Shown: positions 1 through 9,885 of the stretch, piece after piece
Layout of the letters: every line of letters begins with the position of its first letter
Position numbering within the stretch: the first letter of the stretch is position 1
NCBI GenBank assembly: GCA_029747015.1
Contig: JAKOGI010002205.1
Location: 62,001 to 126,000 of the forward strand
Source: Carnegiea gigantea
Taxonomy: Eukaryota > Streptophyta > Magnoliopsida > Caryophyllales > Cactaceae
Direction of reading: 5' to 3'
DNA length: 64,000 nt
The notes under the pieces: model-generated
The model's input: the letters and a program-made list of their open reading frames with translations, nothing else
The model's database searches: none
What the model was told of the DNA's origin: nothing
Made by a program: the position numbers and the translations under genes

Positions 1-348
1 AGCAATCTCTTTTCTCAAGTTCCCAAGAGAAATCATGATGGATGAATGCTTAAGGGTTCTTTGTGGGTTATGTGTTTAGGCGAGAAAAAGGCCGTTTTGG
101 AGAAGAGGAGGGAGGGCACGGTCGTGCAAGGGGGCACGGGCAGGCCGTGCTATGCTTCGACTTGAGGAAATGCAGAAAAGAATAGTGGCACGGTCGTGCT
201 GGGTGGCACGGGGGCACCGTGCTGCTTCTCTGGTCTTCGAGACTGGGTTTACCGGTTTGTGCCTTTTTTTTTGTTTTTGTGTTTTGGCTTTTTGGAATGT
301 ATTTGGGTGTGAAGTGGGTCACTTAAGAACTGTGGCTCTGATACCAAT
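1..348 (-). mobile_element. R1: gag leader and primer-binding site of an LTR retrotransposon cut by the window start
   Basis: This is the 5' untranslated leader of a minus-strand element whose gag lies left of the window. The primer-binding site is at 334-347 (read on the minus strand as TTGGTATCAGAGCC), directly inside the LTR that starts at 349. Between about 112 and 231 lie GCACGG/CCGTGC inverted motifs, in the same place as in R14. No credible protein start is seen before the edge; short open frames here are by-products of the GC-rich repeats. Confidence 0.8.
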
Positions 349-1501
349 TGATGTATATGTGGGTGGAAAGTGATCCAAATCAAACTCAAATCAAACTAAG
401 CAAAATGAAAAGAGAGAAAGATGGGAAAGATGAAGAATATCACCAAACAGGATAGAGATGGATAGTGCAAGACTTTGTGTATGAGATAATTCTTCCGGAG
501 CCACTCACACCTTGGTCTTGGGCTAATTCCCTTCACTCTTCTGAGGAATCACTCCAAAAAAAAGAAGGAGAACCTAGAACACCACTTGAATTGGCCAAAT
601 TCAAGATATAGAACTAGGAATTTTTGGGACACAAATGAGAATCACTCTCAAAGGTGCTTGAAAATGAGAATTACTCTTGAAAATGCCTTAGAAATCTGAT
701 CTACAATGCTCACACGCCCCCCCTTTATATAGGCTCAGCAAAAGACAACAAAAAGGACTCAAATAACTCCTAACAATTAAAACTAGTAAAATGAAAAGAC
801 TAAGATAAATGGAAAGACACATCATAAAAGGGGTGGGGGAGGTTACAAGGAATATTCTAGGATTTCTTAGCTGATTACACCAATCTAGAAGTCTCCAAAA
901 CGTGCACAATGTCAGCCACACAATCACATGTAACCGAAGACTCTTCATATTCCCAGAATTAATCCTTGCAGCTGCCTCAACTTCAACAGAGCATCACTTC
1001 CAGCATACGCGGCCAAATCAGGCGTTCTTGGGCTTTATAGAAAGCCCTGGAAGTCTAGTTTCTAGAATGGGCTCATTTGCTCAATTTGGATAAGCGGTTT
1101 AAAAGTTATGGCCCAAACAATGCACCTATCTCAGACTGGACTGGATCAGCATAACGTATCTTTGAGTGATATTTTGCCCAATCAAATGATGTCCAAATTA
1201 AACAAACTTGGGCTTATTTGAAAGATGAAATCTTAAGCTTCAAAAGCACATGGACCCTCAAGTTGTGGGTCCACTTGAGCTTGTCCAAAAGTGGTCACAA
1301 AAATCGGGTTCCGCAGGGATGAATTCGGCACCAAAATTTCTAGCAAATCTTAACCTCTTTTTGACCTCTCCATAGTGTCGCGAGTCTTTGAACTCACTTA
1401 AGAAGACCAAATAGGCACATTTCCATGCATGATCTTCTTTGACCCTTTTCTTCTTTGAAATTGGACTTGAATAAAAATGATGCATATGAAAATATGCAGC
1501 A
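349..1501 (-). repeat. R1 5' LTR (family LTR-1)
   Basis: The LTR is 1153 bp and reads TGCTGCATAT...TACATCA on the minus strand. It matches the R12 and R14 LTRs and the solo LTR at 53478. A TATA-like box (CTATATAAAG on the minus strand) is at 723-732. The hairpin module is at about 485-605, with HP1 stem 585-592/598-605. The LTR interrupts the pol frame of R2 at 1501/1502. The partner target duplicate of GGTAT (1502-1506) would lie outside the window. Confidence 0.88.
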
Positions 1502-1856
1502 GGTATCTCTTCTAGAAACAAATGACAGAAAGTTTGGATGAGTGATTTGGCAAATGGGTGGGTTGGTAATGGGGATTCTGGTTCATCTTGTATGATTAGG
1601 ATCCACTCCTTAAAAGCCTTGAATTCATGATTCGAAGCCTTCAAAAGAGTTTCACTAAAAGTGAGTAAACAACCAGAATGTTCATGGCCTTTTGTGCTTT
1701 TGTTTTTGAGGAGTTCGGATGGTGATAATGGCTTTAGGGTAATCTTCTTTCCTCCCTTAGACAAGGAGTATGTATTCATGAAACCATCATGGGTTACCCT
1801 TCGGTCATACATCCATGGCCTTCCCAACAATACATGGCATGCATCCACAGGTATAA
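1502..1856 (-). pseudogene. R2 gag-pol fragment: protease end and protease-RT linker
   Basis: The minus-strand frame encodes the stretch after the protease: a [15 protein letters not shown] motif, then KKITLKPLSPSEL, then the FKEWIL linker before RT. It is continuous with the R2 protease at 7121 once R3, flanked by TATAA on both sides, is taken out. The frame is open here, but the protein is split by R3 on its N-terminal side and by R1 on its C-terminal side. R2 is therefore a dead host element. RT, RNaseH and integrase of R2 are not in the window. Confidence 0.85.
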
Positions 1857-2985
1857 TGATGGAAGGTTGTAAGAAGAAGAAACCACTCACAACTTGCCTC
1901 AAAGTGGAATCTAAAACAAGATGAAGGAAAAACAGCAAGGGAGAGGAGAAATCAAGAGTTTGGATAGTCAAGTGACCTTGCAAGGGATAATCCGAGGAGC
2001 CACCCTTGGGGAACACTTGGGCAATCTCTTTGTATCAACTAGTTACAGAATTTAATCACCTTCTAGTTGAGAGAAAGAGACCTAGAGACCCACTTGAGTT
2101 GCCAAGCTCAAGATATAACACTAGGAATTTTTGTGGAGAGAGTTTGAAGAACTCACAAGCTCATATCATTCAAAGTTGTGTTACAAAATGAGGGCCAAGC
2201 TGGTTTTTATGCTTGATGGCCGAGTTTCCCACCCTTCCCAAGCAGCAAAATCAAAACTAAGTACATTTGGTGAAGAGTTACACATCTAATCAACCAATGC
2301 TAGCTAAACACCTCACTACCTAGCTTAATCTACCTCATTAGGGGTTATAATGCCTCCTAAATGAGGTGTCAAGCTTACATGGATCCTTGAATGCAGCAAA
2401 ATGACTCATTCAGCAAGTGGGGAGGCAAGGGGACAAGCACAACCCAAGAAAATCAGACCTTGTACCGGTTTGGGAAGAACCGGGTAAAAGGATGATTTTT
2501 GTGTCCTTTTGGCTGGTTAATACCAACACAAGGGGGTGCTTTGGATGGGATTTGAACCCATGACCTGATAATTATTTATGTCCCCTTTCATACTGCAAAA
2601 TTTGACAAAAGTTGGAGTTGAGGAAGTCAACCAACTAGGGCCTTATTTCGGACTGTGCTGGATTGCGCCCTGCAGTGCGCGGTCTCAGGTTTTGGCTTGG
2701 TTGACTGACCAAATGGACTCCAAATGCCTTGCAAAAGGTCTTGTTGGAAAGCTAAGATCTTAAGCTTTAAGGGGGTGGTGCGTGCAGGAAATTTCCCCTG
2801 CTGCATTTTGCTCCAACAGAGAAACAAAACCGGGTCAGAAACGGTATGAACTGGGCAGTTCACTTTCTTCTTTGTGCATACGTTTTCTGACTATGGCATG
2901 AACTCCTTTGGCCTTCTTGGACTCCCTATTGGGGGATGGATCATTGGCAATGGCTTTTGAAGGTTTGGTGGGATGGTCTCCATCA
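1857..2985 (-). repeat. R3 3' LTR (family LTR-2)
   Basis: On the minus strand the LTR reads TGATGGAGACCATC...CAACCTTCCATCA. Its first about 200 bases extend the pol reading frame (KGVHAIVRK...LPSSYRF), then a TGA at about 2836 breaks a frame that would continue PGFVSLLEQN as in the LTR at 45575. The hairpin module is at 1981-2112: HP3 stems 1981-1986/2003-2008, HP2 stems 2035-2042/2063-2070, HP1 stems 2093-2098/2107-2112. Confidence 0.92.
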
Positions 2986-5631
2986 TTCTCCCCGGGTTGG
3001 TTGGAGTTTGGCCTCAAACTCGACAACTTGATGTATATGTGGGGGGGGGTTACAAAGAATATTCTAGGCTTCCAATCAGCTGAAGACATCCATCTAGAAC
3101 ACTCCTAGTCATGCATGAAGTCATCCACATGATGTCATGTAACCAAAGTCTCTTCATTTGCCCAGCATTTAATCCTTGCAGCAGCCTCCACTTCAACGGA
3201 GCATAACTCTCAGCACACACGTCTAAATCAGGTGATTATGGGCTTGTTGGAAAGCCCTGGAAATCTATTTTCCAGAATTGGCTCATTTGCGCAATTTGGA
3301 TAAGTAGATCAAAAGTTATGGCCTGAACATTACACCTATATCAGAACTGGACTGGAGCAGGACAACTTCCCTTTGAGTGCTACTTTGCCCAATCAAATGA
3401 CGTCCAAATTAAATAAAATTTGGCTTATTTTAAAGCTGACATCTTAAGCTTCAAAACCATATGGCCCCTCAAGTTGTGGGTCCACTTGAGCTAGTCCAAA
3501 AAATGAGCACAAAAAAAATTACCTTCCGCAGGGATGAATCGGGCACCAATTCTTCCGGAAGGAATATGAGTTTTATCCAGATTTTCGCCACTTGCTTGAC
3601 TACTTCATGGTGTCTAAAGTCCTTGAACTCACATAATAAGAGAAAATATGAGAGTTCCCATGCACGCTCTTGTTTGACACTTTTCTTCTTGGAAGTTGAC
3701 CTTAAATAAAAATGATGCATATGAGAATATGCATCACAACTCTTCATCTTCATCATAGCAAGGGCTCAAGTCGGCCACATTGAAGGTGGCGGGCACCCCA
3801 TAATCACCGGAGAGGTCAACTTTGTAAGCGTTTGGGCCAACCTTCTCAAGGATTTCGAAAGGCCCATTCGATCTTGGCATTAATTTGGATTTCCTCTTGT
3901 TAGGAAATCTCTCCTTCCTCAATTGGACCCATACTAGGTCCCCAGGCTGAAAATGAGCTTTTTTTCTTTTCTTATGAGGTGCGAACTCATGCATTTGGGA
4001 TTTGGGGAGGGTGGTGAGAAAGACATCTCTTTGTGAGCTTGCCTTGGATTTGGAGGGGGCGGTTGGTTTGATGGGAGTGAGGGTGATCCTCTTGTGATCT
4101 TTGGTGAAGGTGTAAGTGTTCATGTGGCCATCATGCGTGATGCTCCTATCAAAGAGCCAAGGGCGACCCAACAAGACATGGCACGCACCCATGGGGATAA
4201 GGTCACACCAAATCTCATCTTTATAAGTTTTCCCAATGCTTAAGGATAAGAGGCACTGAGACGAGATTTGCAAACCTTGGTTTTGATTAAGCCATTGGAT
4301 GGTGTATGGCTTTGGGTGGGGAGTCACCGGAAGTTTGAGTTTGTTCACCATGGATTGTGAGGCCACATTCGTACAACTTCCCCCATCAATGATAAGGGAG
4401 CACACCTTGCCACCTACGGTGCACTTTGTACGGAAGATGGATTCTCTTTGTTTAAGCTCATCATGGGAAGCTAGACCACTCAAGGTCCTCCGAATGACCA
4501 AAAGCTCTCCTTCATCCGGGCCCTCTTCAACCTCCTCTATGGTTTCATTCAAATACACCTCTTTCTCTTCCTCCCTCTTCTCTACCTCCTCTTCTAGCTC
4601 CTCTAGGGAAGCTTGATACTCGGCTAGAGAAACCATTCTCTTGTTGGGACACTCGGAAGCATAGTGTCCAAGGCCTTGGCAACGAAAACACCGGACCTTA
4701 CTAGAGGGTTTTGGGGGTGGTTGTTTGGAGGGAGTTTGTGGAGTGGTGTTTTGTGGGGGTTTCGGGCTTGGAGATGGGAAGGAATTTTGAGGAGTGCATG
4801 GAGGGTTTTGGAAACCGTAAGGCCGTGGAGTAGGTTTGGAGGTGGGACTCTTGCCTTTGAGCTTCTTTTGCATTTTGACCTTGTGGGCTAAAGCACTTAG
4901 CTCATCAAGGGATGTGTAAGGGTGTAGTTCAACAATATGAGCAATTTGTTCATCAAGTCCACTCAAATAGCGAATCAAGGTTTGAGAGTCATCCTCCCTC
5001 AAATCACATTCCAAGAGGAGTTGTTCAAACTCCCTAGTATACTCTTCCACACTCTTGGGGCCTTGTTTGAGGTGGTGGAGTTTAAGGAAATTATCTTGGA
5101 GGTAATGTGGGGTTAGAATTTGGCCTTTAGTTTGGACTTCATCTTCTCCCAAGTCTTAATCTTACTTTTCCCCTTTCTTACACTCTTAGACACAATATTG
5201 GACCACCAAATAGATGCATATTTGCGGAGTTTCAAGGCCACTAGCTTTACCTTTTTGCCTTCCGGGATGTCTTTGTACTCAAAGACTCGCTCCACCGTTT
5301 GCAACCAATCGAGGAAGACATCCGGATCAAGTTGTCCTTCATACTCCGGGATGTCAACTTTAAAATCACCATAGCTTCGTTCGTGATGCCTTTGGTGTCG
5401 GCGTGGCCGTCTACCTTGCTCTTCCTCATTAGAATCACCAAAAGGGTTGCTTCCCTCGGAATCATCCGAGTCCCTATGCTTGCTTGAGCTTCGAGAACTC
5501 CATTGGTTTCGCCTCTTTTCTTCCATGAGTTGTCCAAGTTGCTTTTGGACATACTTTAGTTGAGCTTTTACCTCGGCTTTCTCCCTCAGGGCTTGCTCGG
5601 CCACTTGCTCGGGTGTGAGGCTAGTGGACAT
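2986..5631 (-). pseudogene. R3 gag-protease-integrase C-terminus (pol core deleted, frameshifted)
   Basis: Gag starts at the ATG at 5631-5629 (MSTSLTPEQ). A predicted coiled coil (QALREKAEVKAQL) leads into the retrotransposon gag core (VDIPEYEGQLDPDVFLDWLQTVERVFEYKDIPE), then a CCHC knuckle (CFRCQGLGHYASEC) and the protease motif LIIDGGSC. After the MHEF motif (about 3985) the frame jumps to KKAHFQPGDLVWVQL, the integrase C-terminal domain, and ends DLSPCYDEDEEL at 3737, resuming at 3028 beyond the solo LTR. One frameshift lies near 5118-5130 at KAKF. The product would be a capsid/protease protein without polymerase; with the frameshift it is a pseudogene. Confidence 0.88.
3029..3736 (-). repeat. 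Short solo LTR (LTR-1 type) lacking R/U5, inside R3
   Basis: The 708-bp insertion is flanked by CAACT (3024-3028 and 3737-3741). It starts TGATGCATATTCTC on the minus strand and ends in ACATATACATCA, so both LTR ends are present. The part between the GTAACC...CCACC stretch and the terminus, about 400 bp holding TATA, R and the hairpin module in full copies, is gone. A run of nine G at 3041-3049 marks the junction. Confidence 0.9.
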
Positions 5632-5675
5632 GGTGATTTTGTGGTGGGAACTTGGTGTTTTGGGATGAAAAGGGG

Positions 5676-5880
5676 AAGGCACGGTCGGGTGGTGAGGCAC
5701 GGTCTGGGCGTGCTCATGGGTTGCAGGTGAATTTTGGGACAGTGGAGGTGGCACGGTCGTGTGGGGTGGCACGGGGTGGCCGTGCGGGCTGCTGGAATGG
5801 GGGTGCTGCAGGTTAGGGGTGGCACGGTCGTGCAGGGGTGGCACGGTGTGCCCGTGCCAAGTCTCTGGTTGGGCACGGCT
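5676..5880 (-). other. R3 leader: GCACGG/CCGTGC hairpin repeats
   Basis: Between the primer-binding site and the gag ATG there are at least three units pairing GCACGG with CCGTGC or with GCACGACCGTGC-like partners (near 5680-5710, 5750-5786 and 5820-5860). The same repeats occur in the leaders or U5 of most other elements here. Short open frames over this block are compositional artefacts. Confidence 0.75.
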
Positions 5881-5973
5881 GAAATTTGTGGAGGATGTGT
5901 TTGGGCTGTTTTGTGAGTTTGGGTGTTTGGGATGTGTTTGGGCAAGGAAGCTTGGCCAAGAAAGATAGCCTAA

Positions 5974-5988
5974 GCTCTGATACCAATT
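5974..5988 (-). other. R3 primer-binding site
   Basis: On the minus strand this reads TTGGTATCAGAGC directly after the LTR end CCTTCCATCA. It is complementary to the 3' end of plant initiator Met-tRNA, the usual primer of this class. Confidence 0.9.
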
Positions 5989-7115
5989 TGATGGAAGGTT
6001 GTAAGAAGAAGAAACCAACTCACAACTTGCCTCAAAGTGGAATCTAAAACAAGAAGAAGGAAAAACAGCAAGGGAGAGGAGAAATCAAGAGTTTGGATAG
6101 TCAAGTGACCTTGCAAGGGATAATCCGAGGAGCCACCCTTGGGAACACTTGGGCAATCTCTTTGTATCAACTAGTTACAGAATTTAATCACCTTCTAGTT
6201 GAGAGAAAGAGACCTAGAGACCCACTTGAGTTGCCAAGCTCAAGATATAACACTAGGAGTTTTTGTAGAGAGAGTTTGAGAACTCACAAATTCATTCATT
6301 CAAAGTTGTGTTACAAAATGAGGGCCAAGCTGGTTTTTGTGCTTGATGGCCGAGTTTCCCACCCTTCCCAAGCAGCAAAATCAAAACTAAGTACATTTGG
6401 GGAAGAGTTACACATCTAATCAACCAATGCTAGCTAAACACCTCACTACCTAGCTTAATCTACCTCATTAGGGGTTATAATGCCTCCCAAATGAGGTGTC
6501 AAGCTTACATGGATCCTTGAATGCAGCAAAATGACTCATTCAGCAAGTGGGGAGGCAAGGGGACAAGCACAACCCAAGAAAATCAGACCTTGTACCGGTT
6601 TGGGAAGAACCGGGTAAAAGGATGATTTTTGTGTCCTTTTGGCTGGTTAATACCAACACAAGGGGGTGCTTTGGATGGGATTTGAACCCATGACCTGATA
6701 ATTATTTATGTCCCCTTTCATACTGCAAAATTTGACAAAAGTTGGAGTTGAGGAAGTCAACCAACTAGGGCCTTATTTCGGACTGTGCTGGATTGCGCCC
6801 TGCAGTGCGCGGTCTCAGGTTTTGGCTTGGTTGACTGACCAAATGGACTCCAAATGCCTTGCAAAAGGTCTTGTTGGAAAGCTAAGATCTTAAGCTTTAA
6901 GGGGGTGGTGCGTGCAGGAAATTTCCCCCTCTGCATTTTGCTCCAACAGAGAAACAAAACCGGGTCAGAAACGGTATGAACTGGGCAGTTCACTTTCTTC
7001 TTTGTGCATACGTTTTCTGACTATGGCATGAACTCCTTTGGCCTTCTTGGACTCCCTATTGAGGGATGGATCATTGGCAATGGCTTTTGAAGGTTTGGTG
7101 GGATGGTCTCCATCA
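5989..7115 (-). repeat. R3 5' LTR (family LTR-2)
   Basis: This 1127-bp LTR pairs with 1857-2985. The hairpin module is at 6114-6244. The target duplicate TATAA follows at 7116-7120. No clear TATA box was identified. Confidence 0.93.
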
Positions 7116-7120
7116 TATAA

Positions 7121-8068
7121 CATCACACCAAAGTTGGTCTTGATAGTTCTTACCAATGGATAATGAAATGAGGCACCGTGAATTGACTTGAAGCCCTTTG
7201 CTTTGATTCAGCCATTGTATGTTGTAAGGGTGGGGATGGGCCATAGCTTGCAAGCCTAGCTTCTCAATCATGGTAAGGGATACCACGTTTGCACAGCTCC
7301 CACCATCAATAATCAATGAACATACCTTACCTTGAACCGTGCACCTAGTATGAAAAATGTTTTCTCTTTGCTCATCCTTGGTGCTCTTTTGGCCGTTCAA
7401 GACCCTCCTCAAAACTAACATCTCTCCTTCATCAGCTTCCTCCTCAACCTCTTCCTGACTTTCCTCATGTTCGTCTTCAGTTTCACCTTCAATTTCACCT
7501 TCCTTTTCTTGCTCATCCATGAATCTTCATTCGGCCAAAGTGATGACCTTGCGGTTTGGGCACTCTGAAGCAATGTGGCCTAGTCCTTGGCACTTAAAAC
7601 ATCTTCCAGTGCTCATAGGATTGGGGTTTGGTCGAATTGAGGTTGCTGGGGCCTTTTGTGGTGCTTGGGTTCTTTGTGGATTGAAAGGAAAGGAATTTTG
7701 TGGCTTAGAAACTGGTTGGGAACTCCCCTTGTTAATTGGTTTGTTCCAGATTGGAGGCTTTTGATGTGGAGGCTTAAAAGTTTGCTTAGTTTTCTTTTGT
7801 TGCTCAATCTTGTGAGCTAGCACGCAAACCTCATCAAATGTAGTATGAGCTTGCAATTCAACAACATTAGAGTATCTAGGATCAAGTCCTCCCAAGTACC
7901 TTACAATCGTTTGCTCTTCCGGTTCTTGCAAATCACATTTAATCACAAGCTTTTCAAACTCTCTAGTGTACTCTTCAACACTAAGATCACCTTGGTTCAG
8001 ATTATGAAGTTGTGAATACCAATCTTGAACATACGTGGGGGGTAAAAATCTAGCCTTCAACTTGGTTT
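7121..8068 (-). pseudogene. R2 gag-protease middle part
   Basis: The minus-strand frame encodes the gag core end (KARFLPPTYVQDW, EEYTREFEKLVIKCDLQEPE), a proline-rich spacer, a CCHC knuckle (CFKCQGLGHIASEC), an acidic stretch, and the protease motif LIIDGGSCANVVS. A TGA at 7529-7527 replaces the tryptophan of the AEW(E) motif, otherwise in frame. The N-terminal part resumes at 16473 beyond R4, and the C-terminal part at 1856 beyond R3. Gag would form the particle and protease would process it, but the gene is broken by insertions and this stop. Confidence 0.87.
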
Positions 8069-9167
8069 TGATGGAAATCCCTCCATCCCTTTTGTTAAAA
8101 AAGAATCAAATCAAATTAGATAATCTTAAGGATGAATAAATCATCCAAGTTTTGATTAAACATTGAAACTGCAGGGCAAGGGTTAAATCTAGCAGCTAAC
8201 CCGTTTTTGTGTGCTTAATTTCTCAAACATACTAAGGGTTTATGTCTAATATTTTTTGATGGATTTGAAGATCAAGATGTTAGCTTTCCAACAAATCAAG
8301 TTTCATCCAATTTGGACTTCATTTGGTCGTTCAAATCAGCAATTAAACCCAAGGTGTCAAAACTGCCCAGCAGGGCCAGGATGAACCCGGTTTTGTTCTT
8401 TTTATTTCTTATGATATAGTTTAGCTTAAGTCTTGAATTTTTACATATTTTGGGTCCCCAAGATCTTAGCTTTCATTTCCAATTGGAATTACCAGATTTG
8501 GAGTTCAATTGGTTAGTGAACTAAGCTAATTAGTAAACCTGTGCTGTTTTGGAGTCCAATCTGCACGGTTTGGGAAATCAGGCTGATTCAAGGGGCAAAT
8601 GACGTCCAATTGCTATGATTCAAAAAGGAGGGTAATCTAGACATCTTGAGGTTTCCAACCATGTAAGAAACGTAGCAATTAGTCATCATTTGAGGTGTCA
8701 AACATGCGTTGCAAGTGGAGGCAGAAACCGGCTGCTTGACACCCGGTTGCTTAGCCTGGTGGTTTTCCTCCTTCAAGGGGTTTGCTTAAGGTGGAAGGCT
8801 GCCAAGCAGGTCATTTTGAGCTGCTTGATTAAGCACCACTCAGCTACTTGAGAGAGAGACACGTGGAGCTAGTGAAACGCCACCATTTTGCAAGCTCTCA
8901 TTCGACCACTCAAGCATGACATGGCACACATGCAATTTTCAGTCCTTTTGAGGTGGCAGCCATGCTCTCTTACCTTCCTTGAAGGGAAATTGAGTCAACA
9001 AGGTTTCTTAATACTTAGGAAAGAGTTTAAGAAGGAAATCTTGTGTTTTGTAGCTTAAACTTTCAGCTTATGTATATTTTAGCTTAAACCGTGTATTACT
9101 AAGCATAGGATTAGTTTAATGACTTTCCTTGCCTAGAAGGAAAGCTCTTTTCATGTAATCACAAGGC

Positions 9168-9175
9168 TATATAAG
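9168..9175 (+). promoter_or_regulatory. TATA box of R4 first LTR
   Basis: CTATATAAG sits about 100 bases upstream of the hairpin module, so the module would lie in the transcribed leader. The same box recurs at 12507-12514 and 15854-15861 in the other R4 LTRs. Confidence 0.6.
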
Positions 9176-9275
9176 TGCCTTGGCTGCTCTTTTGTAAAAA
9201 CAACAAGTTTTGAGTATTAAAGTTGAGAGCAAAGACTTTGTGTCTTGTGATTTCTTAAACACTTAACTTGCTTAT

Positions 9276-9402
9276 CCTTAATTGTGGCCGATTAAGGTGG
9301 TGACCAAGTGAGTCTTGATCTTTGGTTAGGTGGTGTATCTTATCCTAATCCAAGATTAAGGGCCCTAAGCTAAGTGATTAGTGGTGTATCTTATCTAATC
9401 AC
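9276..9402 (+). other. Leader hairpin module, R4 first LTR
   Basis: HP1 is CCTTAAT/ATTAAGG around loop TGTGGCCG. HP2a is TTAGG/CCTAA around TGGTGTATCTTAT, extendable to TTGG/CCAA. HP2b is GTGATTAG/CTAATCAC around the same 13-base loop. The two HP2 copies share the loop but not the stem sequence. AAGGGCCCTAAG separates them. Copies lie at 12610-12736 and 15963-16089. Confidence 0.7.
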
Positions 9403-9789
9403 AAGGCTTAGAACTATCCAGATTCCATTGAATTCACTTAAAGTTCATGAAGTTAGCTTTGGGTTCCTTAAACCAAAGCTCTCCTTTTTTTCATGTTCTA
9501 ATCAGTGAACTTCATTCCTCTCTTCTTTTTTTCTTTTCATATTCATTTCAAGCTTAATCAAGGCCAAGAATTCTTGCTTTGATTCAGTTTTGAGCCCAAA
9601 CACAAAAGCCATCTCAAAAACCGTGAAAATCACAAACTAGGCGTGCTTAGGCAGCAAGTTGGCACGGTGCCCCCGTGCCTTGAAGCACGATCGTGCCACC
9701 CCTGGTTCGAGAGTTTCCCACTTGTTTTGGTTGTGTTCTTGTTGTAAGTTGGCTTGGGTTGTTCCTACCCTTGAGACTTACATCATTTT

Positions 9790-9801
9790 TGGTATCAGAG
9801 C
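9790..9801 (+). other. R4 primer-binding site, first body
   Basis: TGGTATCAGAGC lies 4 bases after the LTR end. The second body has the same site at 13122-13133. Confidence 0.9.
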
Positions 9802-9885
9802 AAGTTCAGATCCTTGCCTGAACCCCACGCTCCCAAACTCAATCCAAACACAGTCAAGCATAAACCGTTCCTTCCTGCGATCACA

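Larger units (their letters stand above)
1857..7115 (-). mobile_element. R3: LTR retrotransposon with both LTRs, internally deleted
   Basis: R3 has LTRs of 1129 bp (3') and 1127 bp (5') that are nearly identical by eye, so the insertion looks recent. The target duplication is TATAA (1852-1856 and 7116-7120). The body encodes gag and protease joined straight to the integrase C-terminus; RT, RNaseH and the integrase core are missing. It inserted into the protease region of R2. A short solo LTR sits inside it at 3029-3736. Confidence 0.93.
8069..9785 (+). repeat. R4 first LTR
   Basis: The LTR is 1717 bp, TGATGGAAATCCC...GACTTACATCA. The TATA box is CTATATAAG at 9168-9175. The hairpin module is at 9276-9402: HP1 stems 9276-9282/9291-9297, a first HP2 at about 9322-9352, and a second HP2 with perfect 8-bp stems at 9374-9381/9395-9402. 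GCACGG repeats lie at 9661-9700 just before the primer site. It lacks about 14 bp near its start that the other two copies keep. Confidence 0.93.

Noticed and set aside
152..373. Short open frames over GCACGG leader blocks (also near 5734-5968, 23714-23974, 31911-32231 and 62255-62675)
   Set aside because: They translate GC-rich hairpin repeats in both strands, lack conserved products between elements, and lie between primer site and gag.
2578..2863. Conserved 60-80 codon frames inside LTRs, for example 2578-2763 with 6708-6893, and 34553-34744 with 37348-37539
   Set aside because: The pairs are the two LTRs of one element, so identity reflects recent duplication and not coding constraint. 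They have no shared frame in other families.
9814..9885. N-terminal extension of R4 gag upstream of ATG 9886
   Set aside because: It begins at a TTG in the leader just after the primer site. R6 and R10 gag start at the equivalent of 9886.
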